A stretch of DNA of 64,000 nt, from NCBI RefSeq assembly GCF_010731575.1, contig NZ_AP022617.1, forward strand, positions 2,542,001-2,606,000, given 5' to 3'. Origin of the DNA: Mycolicibacterium monacense (GTDB lineage Bacteria; Actinomycetota; Actinomycetes; Mycobacteriales; Mycobacteriaceae). Below the pieces are notes generated by a model, which saw only the letters and a list, made by a program, of their open reading frames with translations, did no database searches and had not been told where the DNA came from. A program made the translations under genes and the position numbers. Each line of letters starts with the position of its first letter. The first letter of the stretch is position 1. Shown piece by piece: positions 1 to 8,193 of the stretch.

Positions 1-428
1 CGGCCACGGCGCAGACACTGCGCGACTACGCCGGCGCCGTCGGGCAGGCGTTCCAGCTGCGCGACGACCTCGCCGACCTGTTCGGCACCACGAAGACCAG
101 CGGCAAACGGACCGGTGACGACATCCGGGCGGGTAAACCCACCGAGTTACTCGGCGCCGCTTACGAGTTGGCGGACGACCTGGACCGCAGCCTGTTGGCC
201 ACCATCGTCGGCGACGCTACGGCCGACCAGGCGGCGATCGCGGAAGTGCAGACGGTCGTGCTGCAGTGCGGGGCCGCTGACCGCGTCGGACGGCGCATCG
301 CCGATCTGGTCGCCACCGCCCGGCGGGCGATCGCCGACCTGTCGGCTTCGGCGGACCCGACCGCGCTGGCCGGGCTCTCGGACATGCTCGCCGAGTGCAC
401 CGAGCTGTCGTTCCTGCCGGCGGAGTAG
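1..428 (+). CDS. Polyprenyl (GGPP-type) synthetase, C-terminal part
   Basis: The 5' end lies outside the window; the reading frame is open from base 3 to the TAG at 426-428. The translation carries the second aspartate-rich motif of trans-isoprenyl diphosphate synthases (FQLRDDLADLFG, with DDLAD as DDxxD) followed by the G-K-R-T-x-D-D-I-R-x-G-K-P-T stretch typical of the family. These enzymes condense IPP with allylic diphosphates in the cytoplasm to make GGPP or longer prenyl chains. Product chain length depends on residues near the first DDxxD, which is not visible here, so the exact product cannot be called. Confidence 0.9.
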   Translation, partial: ATAQTLRDYAGAVGQAFQLRDDLADLFGTTKTSGKRTGDDIRAGKPTELLGAAYELADDLDRSLLATIVGDATADQAAIAEVQTVVLQCGAADRVGRRIADLVATARRAIADLSASADPTALAGLSDMLAECTELSFLPAE

Positions 429-431
429 GGG

Positions 432-1184
432 CTACTCCTCGAGCTGGGCGAGGATCTCGTCGGGGATGTCGGCGTTGGTGTACACGTCCTGCACGTCGTC
501 GCTGTCCTCGAGGGCGTCGACGAGCTTCATCACCTTGCGGGCGCCCTCGGCGTCGAGCGGTACGGTGACCGACGGCTGGAAGCTGGCGTCGGCGGAGTCG
601 TAGTCGATACCGGCGTCCTGCAGCGCCGTGCGCACGGCGACCAGGTCGGTCGGTTCGGAGATGATCTCGAAGCTGTCGCCGAGGTCGGTGACCTCCTCCG
701 CGCCGGCCTCGAGCACGGCCATCAGCACGTCGTCCTCGGAGAGCCCGTTCTTCTCCAGGGTGATCACACCCTTGCGGGAGAACAGGTAGGACACCGACCC
801 CGGATCGGCCATGTTGCCGCCGTTGCGGGTCATGGCGACGCGCACCTCACCGGCGGCGCGGTTGCGGTTGTCGGTGAGGCACTCGATGAGCACGGCGACG
901 CCGTTGGGCCCGTACCCCTCGTAGGTGATGGTCTGCCAGTCGGCGCCACCGGCCTCTTCACCCGCGCCGCGTTTCCGCGCGCGCTCGATGTTGTCGTTGG
1001 GCACCGAACTCTTCTTGGCCTTCTGAATGGCGTCGTAGAGCGTCGGGTTGCCGCCGGGGTCGCCGCCGCCGGTACGGGCGGCAACCTCGATGTTCTTGAT
1101 CAGCTTGGCGAAGTTCTTGCCGCGGCGGGCGTCGATGATCGCCTTTTTGTGCTTCGTGGTCGCCCACTTGGAATGGCCGCTCAT
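432..1184 (-). CDS. YebC/PmpR family protein
   Basis: The 250-residue protein has the normal family length and the diagnostic N-terminus [14 protein letters not shown]. YebC-family proteins were long annotated as transcriptional regulators; some members are now known to act on ribosomes at proline-rich stretches. The role in this organism is inferred only. A GGAGAGAGG ribosome-binding site precedes the ATG at 1184. The stop lies three bases from the end of the convergent polyprenyl synthetase gene. It is the last gene of a minus-strand series that includes pdxT and pdxS, the order also found in M. tuberculosis (Rv2603c, from memory). Confidence 0.93.
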   Translation of the reverse strand: MSGHSKWATTKHKKAIIDARRGKNFAKLIKNIEVAARTGGGDPGGNPTLYDAIQKAKKSSVPNDNIERARKRGAGEEAGGADWQTITYEGYGPNGVAVLIECLTDNRNRAAGEVRVAMTRNGGNMADPGSVSYLFSRKGVITLEKNGLSEDDVLMAVLEAGAEEVTDLGDSFEIISEPTDLVAVRTALQDAGIDYDSADASFQPSVTVPLDAEGARKVMKLVDALEDSDDVQDVYTNADIPDEILAQLEE

Positions 1185-1235
1185 CGGCGAACTACCTCTC
1201 TCCAGTCACGATCTCGCCTGACGAGTCTACGTGGC

Positions 1236-1284
1236 GATTTCGGCGTGCTGGGTCGCGCCCAGCGCGACCGTGCACGCCGAAATC
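1236..1284. repeat. Long two-tier hairpin between pdxT and yebC
   Basis: A 13-bp perfect inverted repeat (GATTTCGGCGTGC at 1236-1248 and its complement at 1272-1284) encloses a second 7-bp perfect stem (GGTCGCG 1251-1257, CGCGACC 1263-1269) with a 5-base loop; two mismatched bases separate the tiers. It overlaps the stop codon of pdxT and fills most of the gap before yebC. No U-tract follows, so it may be a Rho-independent-like terminator, an mRNA stabiliser or a dispersed mycobacterial palindrome. Confidence 0.7.
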
Positions 1285-1903
1285 ACTCCGAAACCATGTC
1301 GACGAAGAGTTTGTGCACCCGCCGGTCCCCCGTCACCTCCGGGTGGAACGCGGTCGCCAGCATCCGGCCCTGCCGGACGGCGACGATGTGTCCGTCGGCG
1401 CGAGCCAGCACCTCGACCCCGTCACCGATGCGCTCCACCCACGGCGCCCGGATGAACACCGCGTGCACCGAAGAGTCCAGACCCACGAACGGAATGTCAC
1501 CTTCGAACGAGTCGACCTGACGGCCGAAAGCGTTGCGCCGCACCGACATGTCGATCCCCTTGAGCGGGGTGGCCTCGCGCCCGGCGGCTCCGGCGTCGAG
1601 GATCTCGGTGGCGAGCAGGATCATCCCGGCGCACGAACCGTAGGCCGGCATCCCCTCGGCGAGCCGGGCCCGCAACGGTTCGAGCAGTTCGAACTCGCGC
1701 AGCAGGTGGCTCATCGCCGTCGACTCGCCGCCGGGGATCACCAACGCGTCGACGGCCTCGAGTTCCCGCAGGCGACGGACCGTGACGGCCTCGGCGCCCG
1801 CCTCGGTCAGCGCGGCGAGGTGTTCGCGGGTGTCGCCCTGCAGGGCCAGCACGCCGACCACCGAACGAGGCTTGTCCGAGCGACCATCCGGCACAGCGTT
1901 CAC
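1283..1903 (-). CDS. pdxT: PLP synthase glutaminase subunit PdxT
   Basis: Class I glutamine amidotransferase of 206 residues that releases ammonia from glutamine for pyridoxal 5'-phosphate synthesis by PdxS. Visible motifs are GGES near residue 58, the nucleophile elbow YGSCAGM with Cys91, and the C-terminal HPE that supplies the His-Glu pair. The GTG start at 1903 overlaps the TGA of the thioesterase gene (GTGA), implying translational coupling. The unusual point is that pdxT and pdxS are separated by a tesB-like gene, an arrangement also seen in M. tuberculosis (from memory). Confidence 0.96.
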   Translation of the reverse strand: MNAVPDGRSDKPRSVVGVLALQGDTREHLAALTEAGAEAVTVRRLRELEAVDALVIPGGESTAMSHLLREFELLEPLRARLAEGMPAYGSCAGMILLATEILDAGAAGREATPLKGIDMSVRRNAFGRQVDSFEGDIPFVGLDSSVHAVFIRAPWVERIGDGVEVLARADGHIVAVRQGRMLATAFHPEVTGDRRVHKLFVDMVSE

Positions 1904-2745
1904 GCGCGACCCGGCGTGAAGTCACGCGGGTAGCGGGTCAACCCTTCCTGCATGACGGCCGCGACCATCTCGCCGTACTGGTTGAACAGCTGGCCCTGGG
2001 TCAGCGCCCGCCCACCGCACGCCGAAGGCGATGACTGGTCGTAGAGCAGCCACTCGTCGGCACGGAACGGCCGCATGAACCACATCGCGTGGTCCAGCGA
2101 TGCGATGTTGAGGTACTTGCGCTCGTCAGGGTGGTTGACCTGCGCCGATCCCAGCAGGGTCAGGTCGCTGAGGTAGGCCAGCGCACAGATGTGCAGCACC
2201 GGATCGTCGGGCAGCGGATCGTGGTGGCGGAACCACACCTGTTGCTGGGAGGCCTTGCCGGGGAGGCGCTGCACCTGGTCGCGGGGGACGATGCGGACGT
2301 CCCATTCGGCGAACTGCGCGAAGCCGGCGTCGTCGAAGGCCTTTCCGGACCGGAACCCGGGCAGATCGTCGGGCGGCGGAGCGGCGGGCATCGCGTCCTG
2401 GTGCTCGATCCCGCTCTGATCGGTCTGGAACGACGCCGACATCGAGAAGATCGTCTCCCCGTGCTGGATCGCGCTCACCCGGCGGGTGCAGAACGAGCCG
2501 CCGTCACGGATGCGCTCGACGATGTAGACCGACGGCGCGCGGGCATCCCCCGGCCGCAGGAAGTAACCGTGCAGCGAGTGCACCTGGAACTTCGGGTCGA
2601 CCGTGCGAACCGCGGACACCAGCGACTGCCCGGCCACGTGACCGCCGAACGTGCGCTGCAGAAAACCGGATTCGGGGCTGAAGACCGCACCGCGGTAGAT
2701 GTTGATCTCGAGTTGTTCGAGGTCGAGGATCTGCTCGATCGCCAT
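1900..2745 (-). CDS. Acyl-CoA thioesterase II (TesB-like)
   Basis: A 281-residue protein with the double-hotdog layout of TesB enzymes: an N-terminal half with [10 protein letters not shown] (residues about 35-45) and a C-terminal half with [12 protein letters not shown] and a final G-R-A-L-T-Q-G. Such enzymes hydrolyse medium- and long-chain acyl-CoA. The start MAIEQIL at 2745 was chosen because it lies ten bases after the pdxS stop; an upstream in-frame ATG would overlap pdxS by 70 bases. It sits between pdxS and pdxT in one transcription unit, although no metabolic link to PLP synthesis is evident. Confidence 0.92.
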   Translation of the reverse strand: MAIEQILDLEQLEINIYRGAVFSPESGFLQRTFGGHVAGQSLVSAVRTVDPKFQVHSLHGYFLRPGDARAPSVYIVERIRDGGSFCTRRVSAIQHGETIFSMSASFQTDQSGIEHQDAMPAAPPPDDLPGFRSGKAFDDAGFAQFAEWDVRIVPRDQVQRLPGKASQQQVWFRHHDPLPDDPVLHICALAYLSDLTLLGSAQVNHPDERKYLNIASLDHAMWFMRPFRADEWLLYDQSSPSACGGRALTQGQLFNQYGEMVAAVMQEGLTRYPRDFTPGRA

Positions 2746-2755
2746 TGTGTCGGTA

Positions 2756-3676
2756 TTACCAGCCGCGCTCGGCCAGCCGGTGCGGCTGGGCGATGTCCTC
2801 CACGTTGATGCCGACCATGGCCTCACCCAGTCCGCGCGACACCTTGGCCAGCACGTCGGGGTCGTCGTAGAACGTCGTCGCCTTGACGATCGCCGCGGCC
2901 CGCTCGGCGGGGTTACCGGATTTGAAGATGCCCGATCCGACGAATACGCCCTCGGCGCCGAGTTGCATCATCATCGCCGCGTCGGCCGGGGTCGCGATAC
3001 CGCCGGCGGTGAACAGCGTCACCGGCAGCTTGCCGGCCCGCGCCACCTCGGCCACCAGGTCGTACGGGGCCTGCAGTTCCTTGGCCGCGACGTACAGTTC
3101 GTCCTCCGACAGCGAGGTCAGGCGGCGGATCTCGCCGCCGATCTTGCGCATGTGGGTGGTGGCGTTGGACACGTCACCGGTGCCGGCCTCACCCTTGGAG
3201 CGGATCATCGCCGCACCCTCGGTGATGCGCCGCAGCGCCTCGCCCAGGTTGGTGGCGCCGCACACGAACGGAACGGTGAACTTCCACTTGTCGATGTGGT
3301 GGGTGTAGTCGGCGGGTGTCAACACCTCGGACTCGTCGACGTAGTCCACGCCGAGGCTCTGCAGGATCTGGGCCTCGACGAAGTGCCCGATGCGGGCCTT
3401 GGCCATCACCGGGATCGTGACCGCGTCGATGATGCCCTCGATCATGTCGGGGTCGCTCATCCGGGACACGCCACCCTGGGCGCGGATGTCGGCGGGGACC
3501 CGCTCGAGCGCCATCACCGCGACGGCGCCTGCGCCTTCGGCGATGCGCGCCTGCTCGGGGGTGACGACGTCCATGATCACGCCGCCCTTGAGCATCTCGG
3601 CCATACCGCGCTTCACCCGGGCGGTGCCCGTCTGATGAGCCGAGCCGTTCTGCTGCCCTTCGAATCCCACTGTCAT
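2756..3676 (-). CDS. pdxS: PLP synthase lyase subunit PdxS
   Basis: About 306 residues. It makes pyridoxal 5'-phosphate from ribose 5-phosphate, glyceraldehyde 3-phosphate and ammonia delivered by PdxT. The family core is complete: [17 protein letters not shown] with the catalytic Asp, the lysine of MAKARIGH, and the second lysine of [11 protein letters not shown]. The ATG at 3676 sits only two bases after GGAGGAG, whereas the in-frame GTG at 3670 has eight bases of spacing, so the true start may be GTG at 3670. It heads the pdxS-tesB-pdxT unit. Confidence 0.96.
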   Translation of the reverse strand: MTVGFEGQQNGSAHQTGTARVKRGMAEMLKGGVIMDVVTPEQARIAEGAGAVAVMALERVPADIRAQGGVSRMSDPDMIEGIIDAVTIPVMAKARIGHFVEAQILQSLGVDYVDESEVLTPADYTHHIDKWKFTVPFVCGATNLGEALRRITEGAAMIRSKGEAGTGDVSNATTHMRKIGGEIRRLTSLSEDELYVAAKELQAPYDLVAEVARAGKLPVTLFTAGGIATPADAAMMMQLGAEGVFVGSGIFKSGNPAERAAAIVKATTFYDDPDVLAKVSRGLGEAMVGINVEDIAQPHRLAERGW

Positions 3677-3699
3677 CTCCTCCGAATCGCTACTGATCC

Positions 3700-3705
3700 A
3701 GTGTA
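3700..3705 (-). promoter_or_regulatory. Probable -10 box of pdxS operon
   Basis: On the minus strand TACACT (TANNNT) lies 24 bases upstream of the pdxS ATG and would start RNA near 3693, leaving a short leader that contains GGAGGAG. No convincing -35 hexamer is visible, as is usual in mycobacteria. Confidence 0.45.
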
Positions 3706-3736
3706 GTAGCGCCCACAAATCCATTGAATCCGCAGA

Positions 3737-4750
3737 TCAGCGGATCGTTTCCACCGGTCCGGGCGCCAAGAGCCCGTCGGCCAGTTCGCCGGCCCGGGCC
3801 AGTAGCGCACCCAGCTGCTGCGGGTAGACCGTCTCACCGGCCGCGACCAGTTCGTCGATCATTGTCGCATCACACCAGCGGTGACCGTGAATCGTGCGCT
3901 GCTCCAGGGGGGTGTGGGCGTCGAGAGAGGGCTCGAAACGCGCAGTGCGGTGCACGAAGAACATCTCCTGGCTGCGCAGCACCGCACCGCTGAACTCGAA
4001 CACCGCGTCGCGGCGCCACACCGGCCCGACCAGCGCGGCCGCGTCCACCTCCAGTCCGGTCTCCTCGGCGAGCTCCCGCGCGGCCGCCTCCGCGATCGCT
4101 TCACCCGGCTCCACCCCGCCGCCGACGGTGAACCACCACCGCGGGGCGTCGGTCAGCGCCGGATCCGACCCGCAGAACAGCAGCACCGCACCGGTCTCGT
4201 CGAGCAGCACCACTCGAGCCGAAACCCGCCGACCCAGCGGCTCCGCATCGCGCGAGGACACCTCGGCGATCTCGAAGTAGCTCGGCAACGCCGCGGTGCC
4301 GCCCAGCCGCAGCAGCCGCACGGGTGCGCGTTCGCGCAGCGCGAGGGTGTCACGCACCGCGTCGTTGTGGAACCGCCGGGCCAGCAGGACCCTCGCCTCG
4401 GCGTCGGCGAGTTCGGCCACCAGCGCCACGGGTAGGGAGCCCGTATCGACCAGCGCCAGCGCCGCCGACAGTTCGTTCTCGGCGGCCTCCCGGCCGCTGC
4501 GCGGTGCGCGTTCGGCGGCGGCGGCGAGCGTGGCCAGTCGCTTGCCCTCCGGTCCCCCGGCGTATGCGTCGACGGCGACCGCGCGGGCCACCACCGCGCG
4601 GCGGGCCAGCGCGCCGTCGAGCGCCTGCCAGCTCAGGTCGTAGCGCACGTGCAACCGGTCGAGGCGGTGGGCGGTCTGGTAGGCCCAGGCGCCCACCAGC
4701 AGGACGATCACCAGCAGGACCGCCAGCGCGACGATCACGATCCACGTCAC
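3737..4750 (-). CDS. Membrane-anchored LemA-like/NUDIX protein
   Basis: A 337-residue protein with a single N-terminal membrane segment (residues 3-24), a LemA-like helical stretch (about 28-125) and a C-terminal NUDIX domain. The NUDIX box is intact at residues 210-233 (GG-V-E-P-G-E ... A-R-E-L-A-E-E-T-G-L), which fits hydrolysis of a nucleoside diphosphate linked to another moiety. The catalytic domain is predicted to be cytoplasmic. The GTG start overlaps the pimA stop by four bases, so it is probably translated with the PIM genes. The substrate is unknown; location suggests envelope-lipid housekeeping, which is an inference. Confidence 0.85.
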   Translation of the reverse strand: MTWIVIVALAVLLVIVLLVGAWAYQTAHRLDRLHVRYDLSWQALDGALARRAVVARAVAVDAYAGGPEGKRLATLAAAAERAPRSGREAAENELSAALALVDTGSLPVALVAELADAEARVLLARRFHNDAVRDTLALRERAPVRLLRLGGTAALPSYFEIAEVSSRDAEPLGRRVSARVVLLDETGAVLLFCGSDPALTDAPRWWFTVGGGVEPGEAIAEAAARELAEETGLEVDAAALVGPVWRRDAVFEFSGAVLRSQEMFFVHRTARFEPSLDAHTPLEQRTIHGHRWCDATMIDELVAAGETVYPQQLGALLARAGELADGLLAPGPVETIR

Positions 4751-5871
4751 GGCGCGACCTGGACCTTGACTCCCGACCCGGCGACGGTCTCGTAGACCCG
4801 CATGATCTGGGCGGCCACCACCGACCAGTCGTAGCGGCCGACGGCCTCGGATGCGGCGTCGATGTAGCGCTGCCGCGCGTCGTCGTCACCGAGCACCTCG
4901 ATCAGTCCGGCCGCCAGCGCCTCGGAGTCGTCGACGGTGACCAACCGGCCCGCCTCGCCGTCGCGCAGCACCCGCCGGAAAGCGTCGAGATCGCTTGCCA
5001 CGACGGCGGTCCCGGCGGCCATCGCCTCCACCAGCACGATGCCGAAACTCTCCCCGCCGGTGTTGGGCGCGCAGTACACGTCGGCGCTGCGCATCGCCGA
5101 CGCCTTGACCGCATCGTCGACCTGCCCCAGGAAGCACAGATGCGACGCCAACGGGCCGGCCTGCTCCCGCAACTCGTCCTCGTCGCCGCGTCCGACGATG
5201 AGGATCTCCACGTCCGGATAGCGCGCCACCACGGCGGGCAGCGCCCCCAGCAGCACGTTCATCCCCTTGCGCGGCTCGTCGTAGCGGCCGAGGAACAGCA
5301 CCGTGCGCCCCGGTCGCGGATAACCGTCGAGGCGGGGCGCATCGGCGAAGAACGCGACGTCGACCCCGTTGGGGATCTCGACCGCATCGGAACCCAGCGC
5401 CTCCATCTGCCAACGCCGCGCCAGGTCCGACACGGCGATCCGGCCGACGATCTTCTCGTGGTACGGGCGCAGGATGCCCTGGAACACCGACAGCGTCAGC
5501 GATTTCGTGGTGGAGGTGTGGAACGTCGCGACGATCGGGCCCTCGGCGGCCTGCAACGCCAGCATCGACAGGCTCGGGGCGTTCGGCTCGTGCAGGTGCA
5601 GCACATCGAACTCACCCTGCGCCAGCCACTTCTTGACCAGACGGTGCGTGGCGGGCCCGAACCTCAGCCGTGCCACCGACCCGTTGTAGGGAATCGGCAC
5701 CGCGCGCCCGCCCGAGACCACGTAGTCCGGCAGGTCGACATGCGGGGAGGACGGCGCCAGCACGCTCACCTCGTGTCCGCGTTCGCGCATGACCTCGGCC
5801 AACTGCAGGACGTGGGACTGGACCCCGCCCGGCACGTCGAACGAGTACGGGCACACCATGCCGATGCGCAT
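4747..5871 (-). CDS. pimA: Phosphatidylinositol mannosyltransferase PimA
   Basis: A 374-residue GT-B glycosyltransferase that transfers mannose from GDP-mannose to the inositol 2-position of phosphatidylinositol at the inner face of the plasma membrane, the first step of PIM/LM/LAM synthesis. The N-terminus MRIGMVCPYSFDVPGGVQ is characteristic, and the E-x7-E motif of retaining GT4 enzymes appears as GGESFGIVLVEAM. The start at 5871 is two bases from the stop of patA. The order pgsA1-patA-pimA matches the known mycobacterial PIM cluster. Confidence 0.97.
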   Translation of the reverse strand: MRIGMVCPYSFDVPGGVQSHVLQLAEVMRERGHEVSVLAPSSPHVDLPDYVVSGGRAVPIPYNGSVARLRFGPATHRLVKKWLAQGEFDVLHLHEPNAPSLSMLALQAAEGPIVATFHTSTTKSLTLSVFQGILRPYHEKIVGRIAVSDLARRWQMEALGSDAVEIPNGVDVAFFADAPRLDGYPRPGRTVLFLGRYDEPRKGMNVLLGALPAVVARYPDVEILIVGRGDEDELREQAGPLASHLCFLGQVDDAVKASAMRSADVYCAPNTGGESFGIVLVEAMAAGTAVVASDLDAFRRVLRDGEAGRLVTVDDSEALAAGLIEVLGDDDARQRYIDAASEAVGRYDWSVVAAQIMRVYETVAGSGVKVQVAP

Positions 5872-5873
5872 CG

Positions 5874-6797
5874 TCAGCCCGCTCCGGCCAGCCTGGCGCG
5901 CCGCGCATCGGACAGGTCGGCGATCCACTGCGGCTGCATCATGTGCCAGTCCTCGGGGTGCTCGGCGATGTTGGCCGCGAAGCGGTCGGCCAGCGCCTGG
6001 GTGACCAGCCCGACGTCACCACCGGAGGTGTCGAGCGGTGCGAAGACCCGCATACCCCAGCCGTCACCGTCGAACCAGCAGTGCACCGGCAGCAGTGCCG
6101 CCCCCGTCTCGCACGCCAGCTTCGCCGGTCCGGCGGGCATCCGGGTGGGTTCGCCGAAGAAGTCGACCGCCACGCCCTGGCGGGTCAGGTCGCGTTCGGC
6201 CATCAGGCACACCACCCGGTTTGCGCGCAACCGGTCCCGCAGCAGCTCATACGGCGGGCGCTCGCCTCCCGAGAGTGGGATCACCTCGAAGCCCAGGCTC
6301 TCGCGGTAGGCGACGAACCGGTTGAACAGCGACTCCGGGCGCAGGCGCTCGGCCACCGTGGTGAACGTGCCGTGGTTCTGGACCAGCCAGACCCCGGCCA
6401 TGTCCCAGTTGCCACTGTGCGGGAGCGCGAGCACGGCGCCGCGTCCGGAATCGAGAGCGTCCCAGACGTGCCCGATGTCGTCGACGGTGAGTTCCTCACC
6501 GAGCTTGCGGTGGTCCATGGTCGGCAGCCGGAACGCCTCGCGCCAATACCGGGCGTAGGAGGCCAGCGATGCGCGCATCAGCTCGTCGGGCACATCGGCC
6601 GGCGCGACACCGATGACCCGGGCGAGGTTCTTACGCAGTTGTTCGGGGCCGCCGTTGCGGGCCGAGTACCACGCTCCGGCGTCGAAGGCGTTGCGCGCCA
6701 GGACTTCCGGTACGGCGCGCACCACCCGCCAGCCGGCCGCGTAACCCCAGTCCGTCAGGTGGTCGGTGCCGGGCAGCCAGCCGCCGAGTGCGGTCAC
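5874..6797 (-). CDS. patA: PIM acyltransferase PatA
   Basis: A 307-residue lysophospholipid-acyltransferase-like protein that esterifies the mannose 6-position of PIM1/PIM2 with palmitate on the cytoplasmic side of the membrane. The catalytic H-x4-D motif is present as HSGNWD (His127, Asp132), followed by the A-E-R-D segment that carries the acidic partner. The start is the GTG at 6797, which overlaps the pgsA1 stop as GTGA. It is flanked by pgsA1 and pimA, so the three genes convert CDP-diacylglycerol to acylated PIM1. Confidence 0.95.
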   Translation of the reverse strand: MTALGGWLPGTDHLTDWGYAAGWRVVRAVPEVLARNAFDAGAWYSARNGGPEQLRKNLARVIGVAPADVPDELMRASLASYARYWREAFRLPTMDHRKLGEELTVDDIGHVWDALDSGRGAVLALPHSGNWDMAGVWLVQNHGTFTTVAERLRPESLFNRFVAYRESLGFEVIPLSGGERPPYELLRDRLRANRVVCLMAERDLTRQGVAVDFFGEPTRMPAGPAKLACETGAALLPVHCWFDGDGWGMRVFAPLDTSGGDVGLVTQALADRFAANIAEHPEDWHMMQPQWIADLSDARRARLAGAG

Positions 6798-7462
6798 TGG
6801 TCGTCCGCCGCCGGTTTCTCTTCGCCCTTGGGCTCGATCCGGTCCATCGCGCCCGGCGAGGTGCGCACGGTGTGCAGCCGCTGCAGCACCGTCACCACGT
6901 TGGCCACCGCCAGGATCCACATCGCCACGGGCAGCAGCCACGGGATGTGCAGGAACGACACCCCGGACAGGCCAGCCCCGGTCAGCACGATCACCAGCCG
7001 TTCGGGGCGTTCGATGAAACCACCGTCGCCGCGCAGCCCGCTGGCCTCGGCGCGGGCCTTGATGTAGGAGATGACCTGCGAGGTGATCAGACAGATGACC
7101 GTGGCCACCACCAGCGCCGGACTGTCCATACCGAAGGCCGCCCACCACAGCAGACCCGCGAAGATCGCGCCGTCGGCGATCCGGTCGCAGGCCGCGTCGA
7201 GGACGGCACCGAACCGCGTGCCGCCGCCGCGTTCGCGGGCCATGGCGCCGTCGAGCATGTCGGCCAGCACGAACACGGCCACCGCGAAGGCGCCCCACCA
7301 CAGCTGCCCGATCGGGAACAGGGTCAACGCGGCCAGCACGGTACCCGCGGTGCCCAGGATCGTGATGCTGTCCGGCGTGAACCCCACCCGCAGCGCGGCC
7401 CGCGCCAGCGGCCGCGAGAGTTTGACGTAGGCGGCCCGGGTCATCAGGTAGATGTTGCTCAC
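6794..7462 (-). CDS. pgsA1: Phosphatidylinositol phosphate synthase PgsA1
   Basis: A 222-residue integral membrane CDP-alcohol phosphotransferase with about six helices. The family signature D-x2-D-G-x2-A-R-x8-G-x3-D-x3-D is complete (Asp68, Asp71, Asp89, Asp93). In mycobacteria the enzyme joins CDP-diacylglycerol to inositol 3-phosphate. The GTG at 7462 was chosen because it overlaps the HIT stop as GTGA and matches the usual family length; an ATG 69 bases upstream would lie inside repeats belonging to the HIT gene. Confidence 0.95.
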   Translation of the reverse strand: MSNIYLMTRAAYVKLSRPLARAALRVGFTPDSITILGTAGTVLAALTLFPIGQLWWGAFAVAVFVLADMLDGAMARERGGGTRFGAVLDAACDRIADGAIFAGLLWWAAFGMDSPALVVATVICLITSQVISYIKARAEASGLRGDGGFIERPERLVIVLTGAGLSGVSFLHIPWLLPVAMWILAVANVVTVLQRLHTVRTSPGAMDRIEPKGEEKPAADDQ

Positions 7463-8193
7463 CGACTCAACCCTCCGTCGCTTCGCTCCTGTTTCGATCC
7501 CCCGTCGCTTCGCTCGCCCTGTTTCGCCCACTCCGTGGCGAGCAGCTCACGTGTCTCGCGCAACAGCTGCGGGATGACCTTGGACCCACCGATGATCGTG
7601 ATGAAGTTGGCGTCCCCGCCCCAGCGCGGCACGACGTGCATGTGCAAGTGTTCGGCGAGCGAGCCGCCCGCGGACTGCCCCAGGTTGAGCCCGACGTTGA
7701 AGCCGTGTGGACGCGACACCGCCTTGATGACGCGAATCGCCTTCTGCGTGTACGACATCAGCTCGGCGCTCTCGGCGTCGGTCAGATCCTCGAGTTCGGA
7801 CACCCGCCGGTACGGCACCACCATCAGGTGGCCGGGGTTGTAGGGGTACAGGTTGAGCACCGCGTACACCTGATCCCCGCGGGCCACCACCAGCCCGTCC
7901 TCGTCGGCCATGTTGGGGATGTCGGTGAACGGCTGCGAGGACTGCGACGAGTTCGAGCCCTTCTTCATCGGCGACTCGGCGATGTAGCTCATGCGGTGCG
8001 GCGTCCACAACCGCTGCAGGTTGTCCGGGTCGCCGACGCCGTGATCGATTATCGTCCGCTCATCGCCGATCGTCCGCTCTTCGCGCAAGCGCTCATCGCC
8101 GATCGTCCGCCCTTCGCGCAAGCGCTCATCGCCGATCGTCCGCCCTTCGCGCAAGCGCTCATCGCCGGTCGTGCGGTCGTCCGGTTCGGTCAC
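7459..8193 (-). CDS. HIT family hydrolase with expanded termini
   Basis: A 244-residue protein whose core (residues about 52-222) is a HIT domain with the H-x-H-x-H active site HLHMHVV. Such enzymes hydrolyse AMP- or nucleotide-linked substrates; the M. tuberculosis neighbour of pgsA1 (Rv2613c, about 195 residues from memory) has been studied as an Ap4A phosphorylase. This copy is longer: an 11-residue [11 protein letters not shown] unit is repeated at the N-terminus and an ERSDGG segment is duplicated at the C-terminus. The GTG start at 8193 overlaps the thrS stop as GTGA. Both tails look disordered and highly charged. Confidence 0.92.
7471..7526. repeat. Imperfect tandem duplication in 3' end of HIT gene
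   Basis: Two copies of a 26-28 bp segment ending in the same CTGTTTCG, sharing CCGTCGCTTCGCTC, lie at 7471-7496 and 7499-7526. They encode the duplicated ERSDGG tail of the HIT protein and extend it beyond the usual family end. Confidence 0.8.
8065..8163. repeat. 33-bp tandem repeat in 5' end of HIT gene
   Basis: Three 33-bp units (8065-8097, 8098-8130, 8131-8163) are almost identical; the second and third are the same and the first differs at one base. Partial units flank them on both sides. The unit length is a multiple of three, so copy-number change keeps the HIT reading frame and adds or removes 11 residues. Confidence 0.95.

Noticed and set aside
8065..8163. CRISPR-like array
   Set aside because: The units are contiguous with no variable spacers and remain in frame within the HIT gene.
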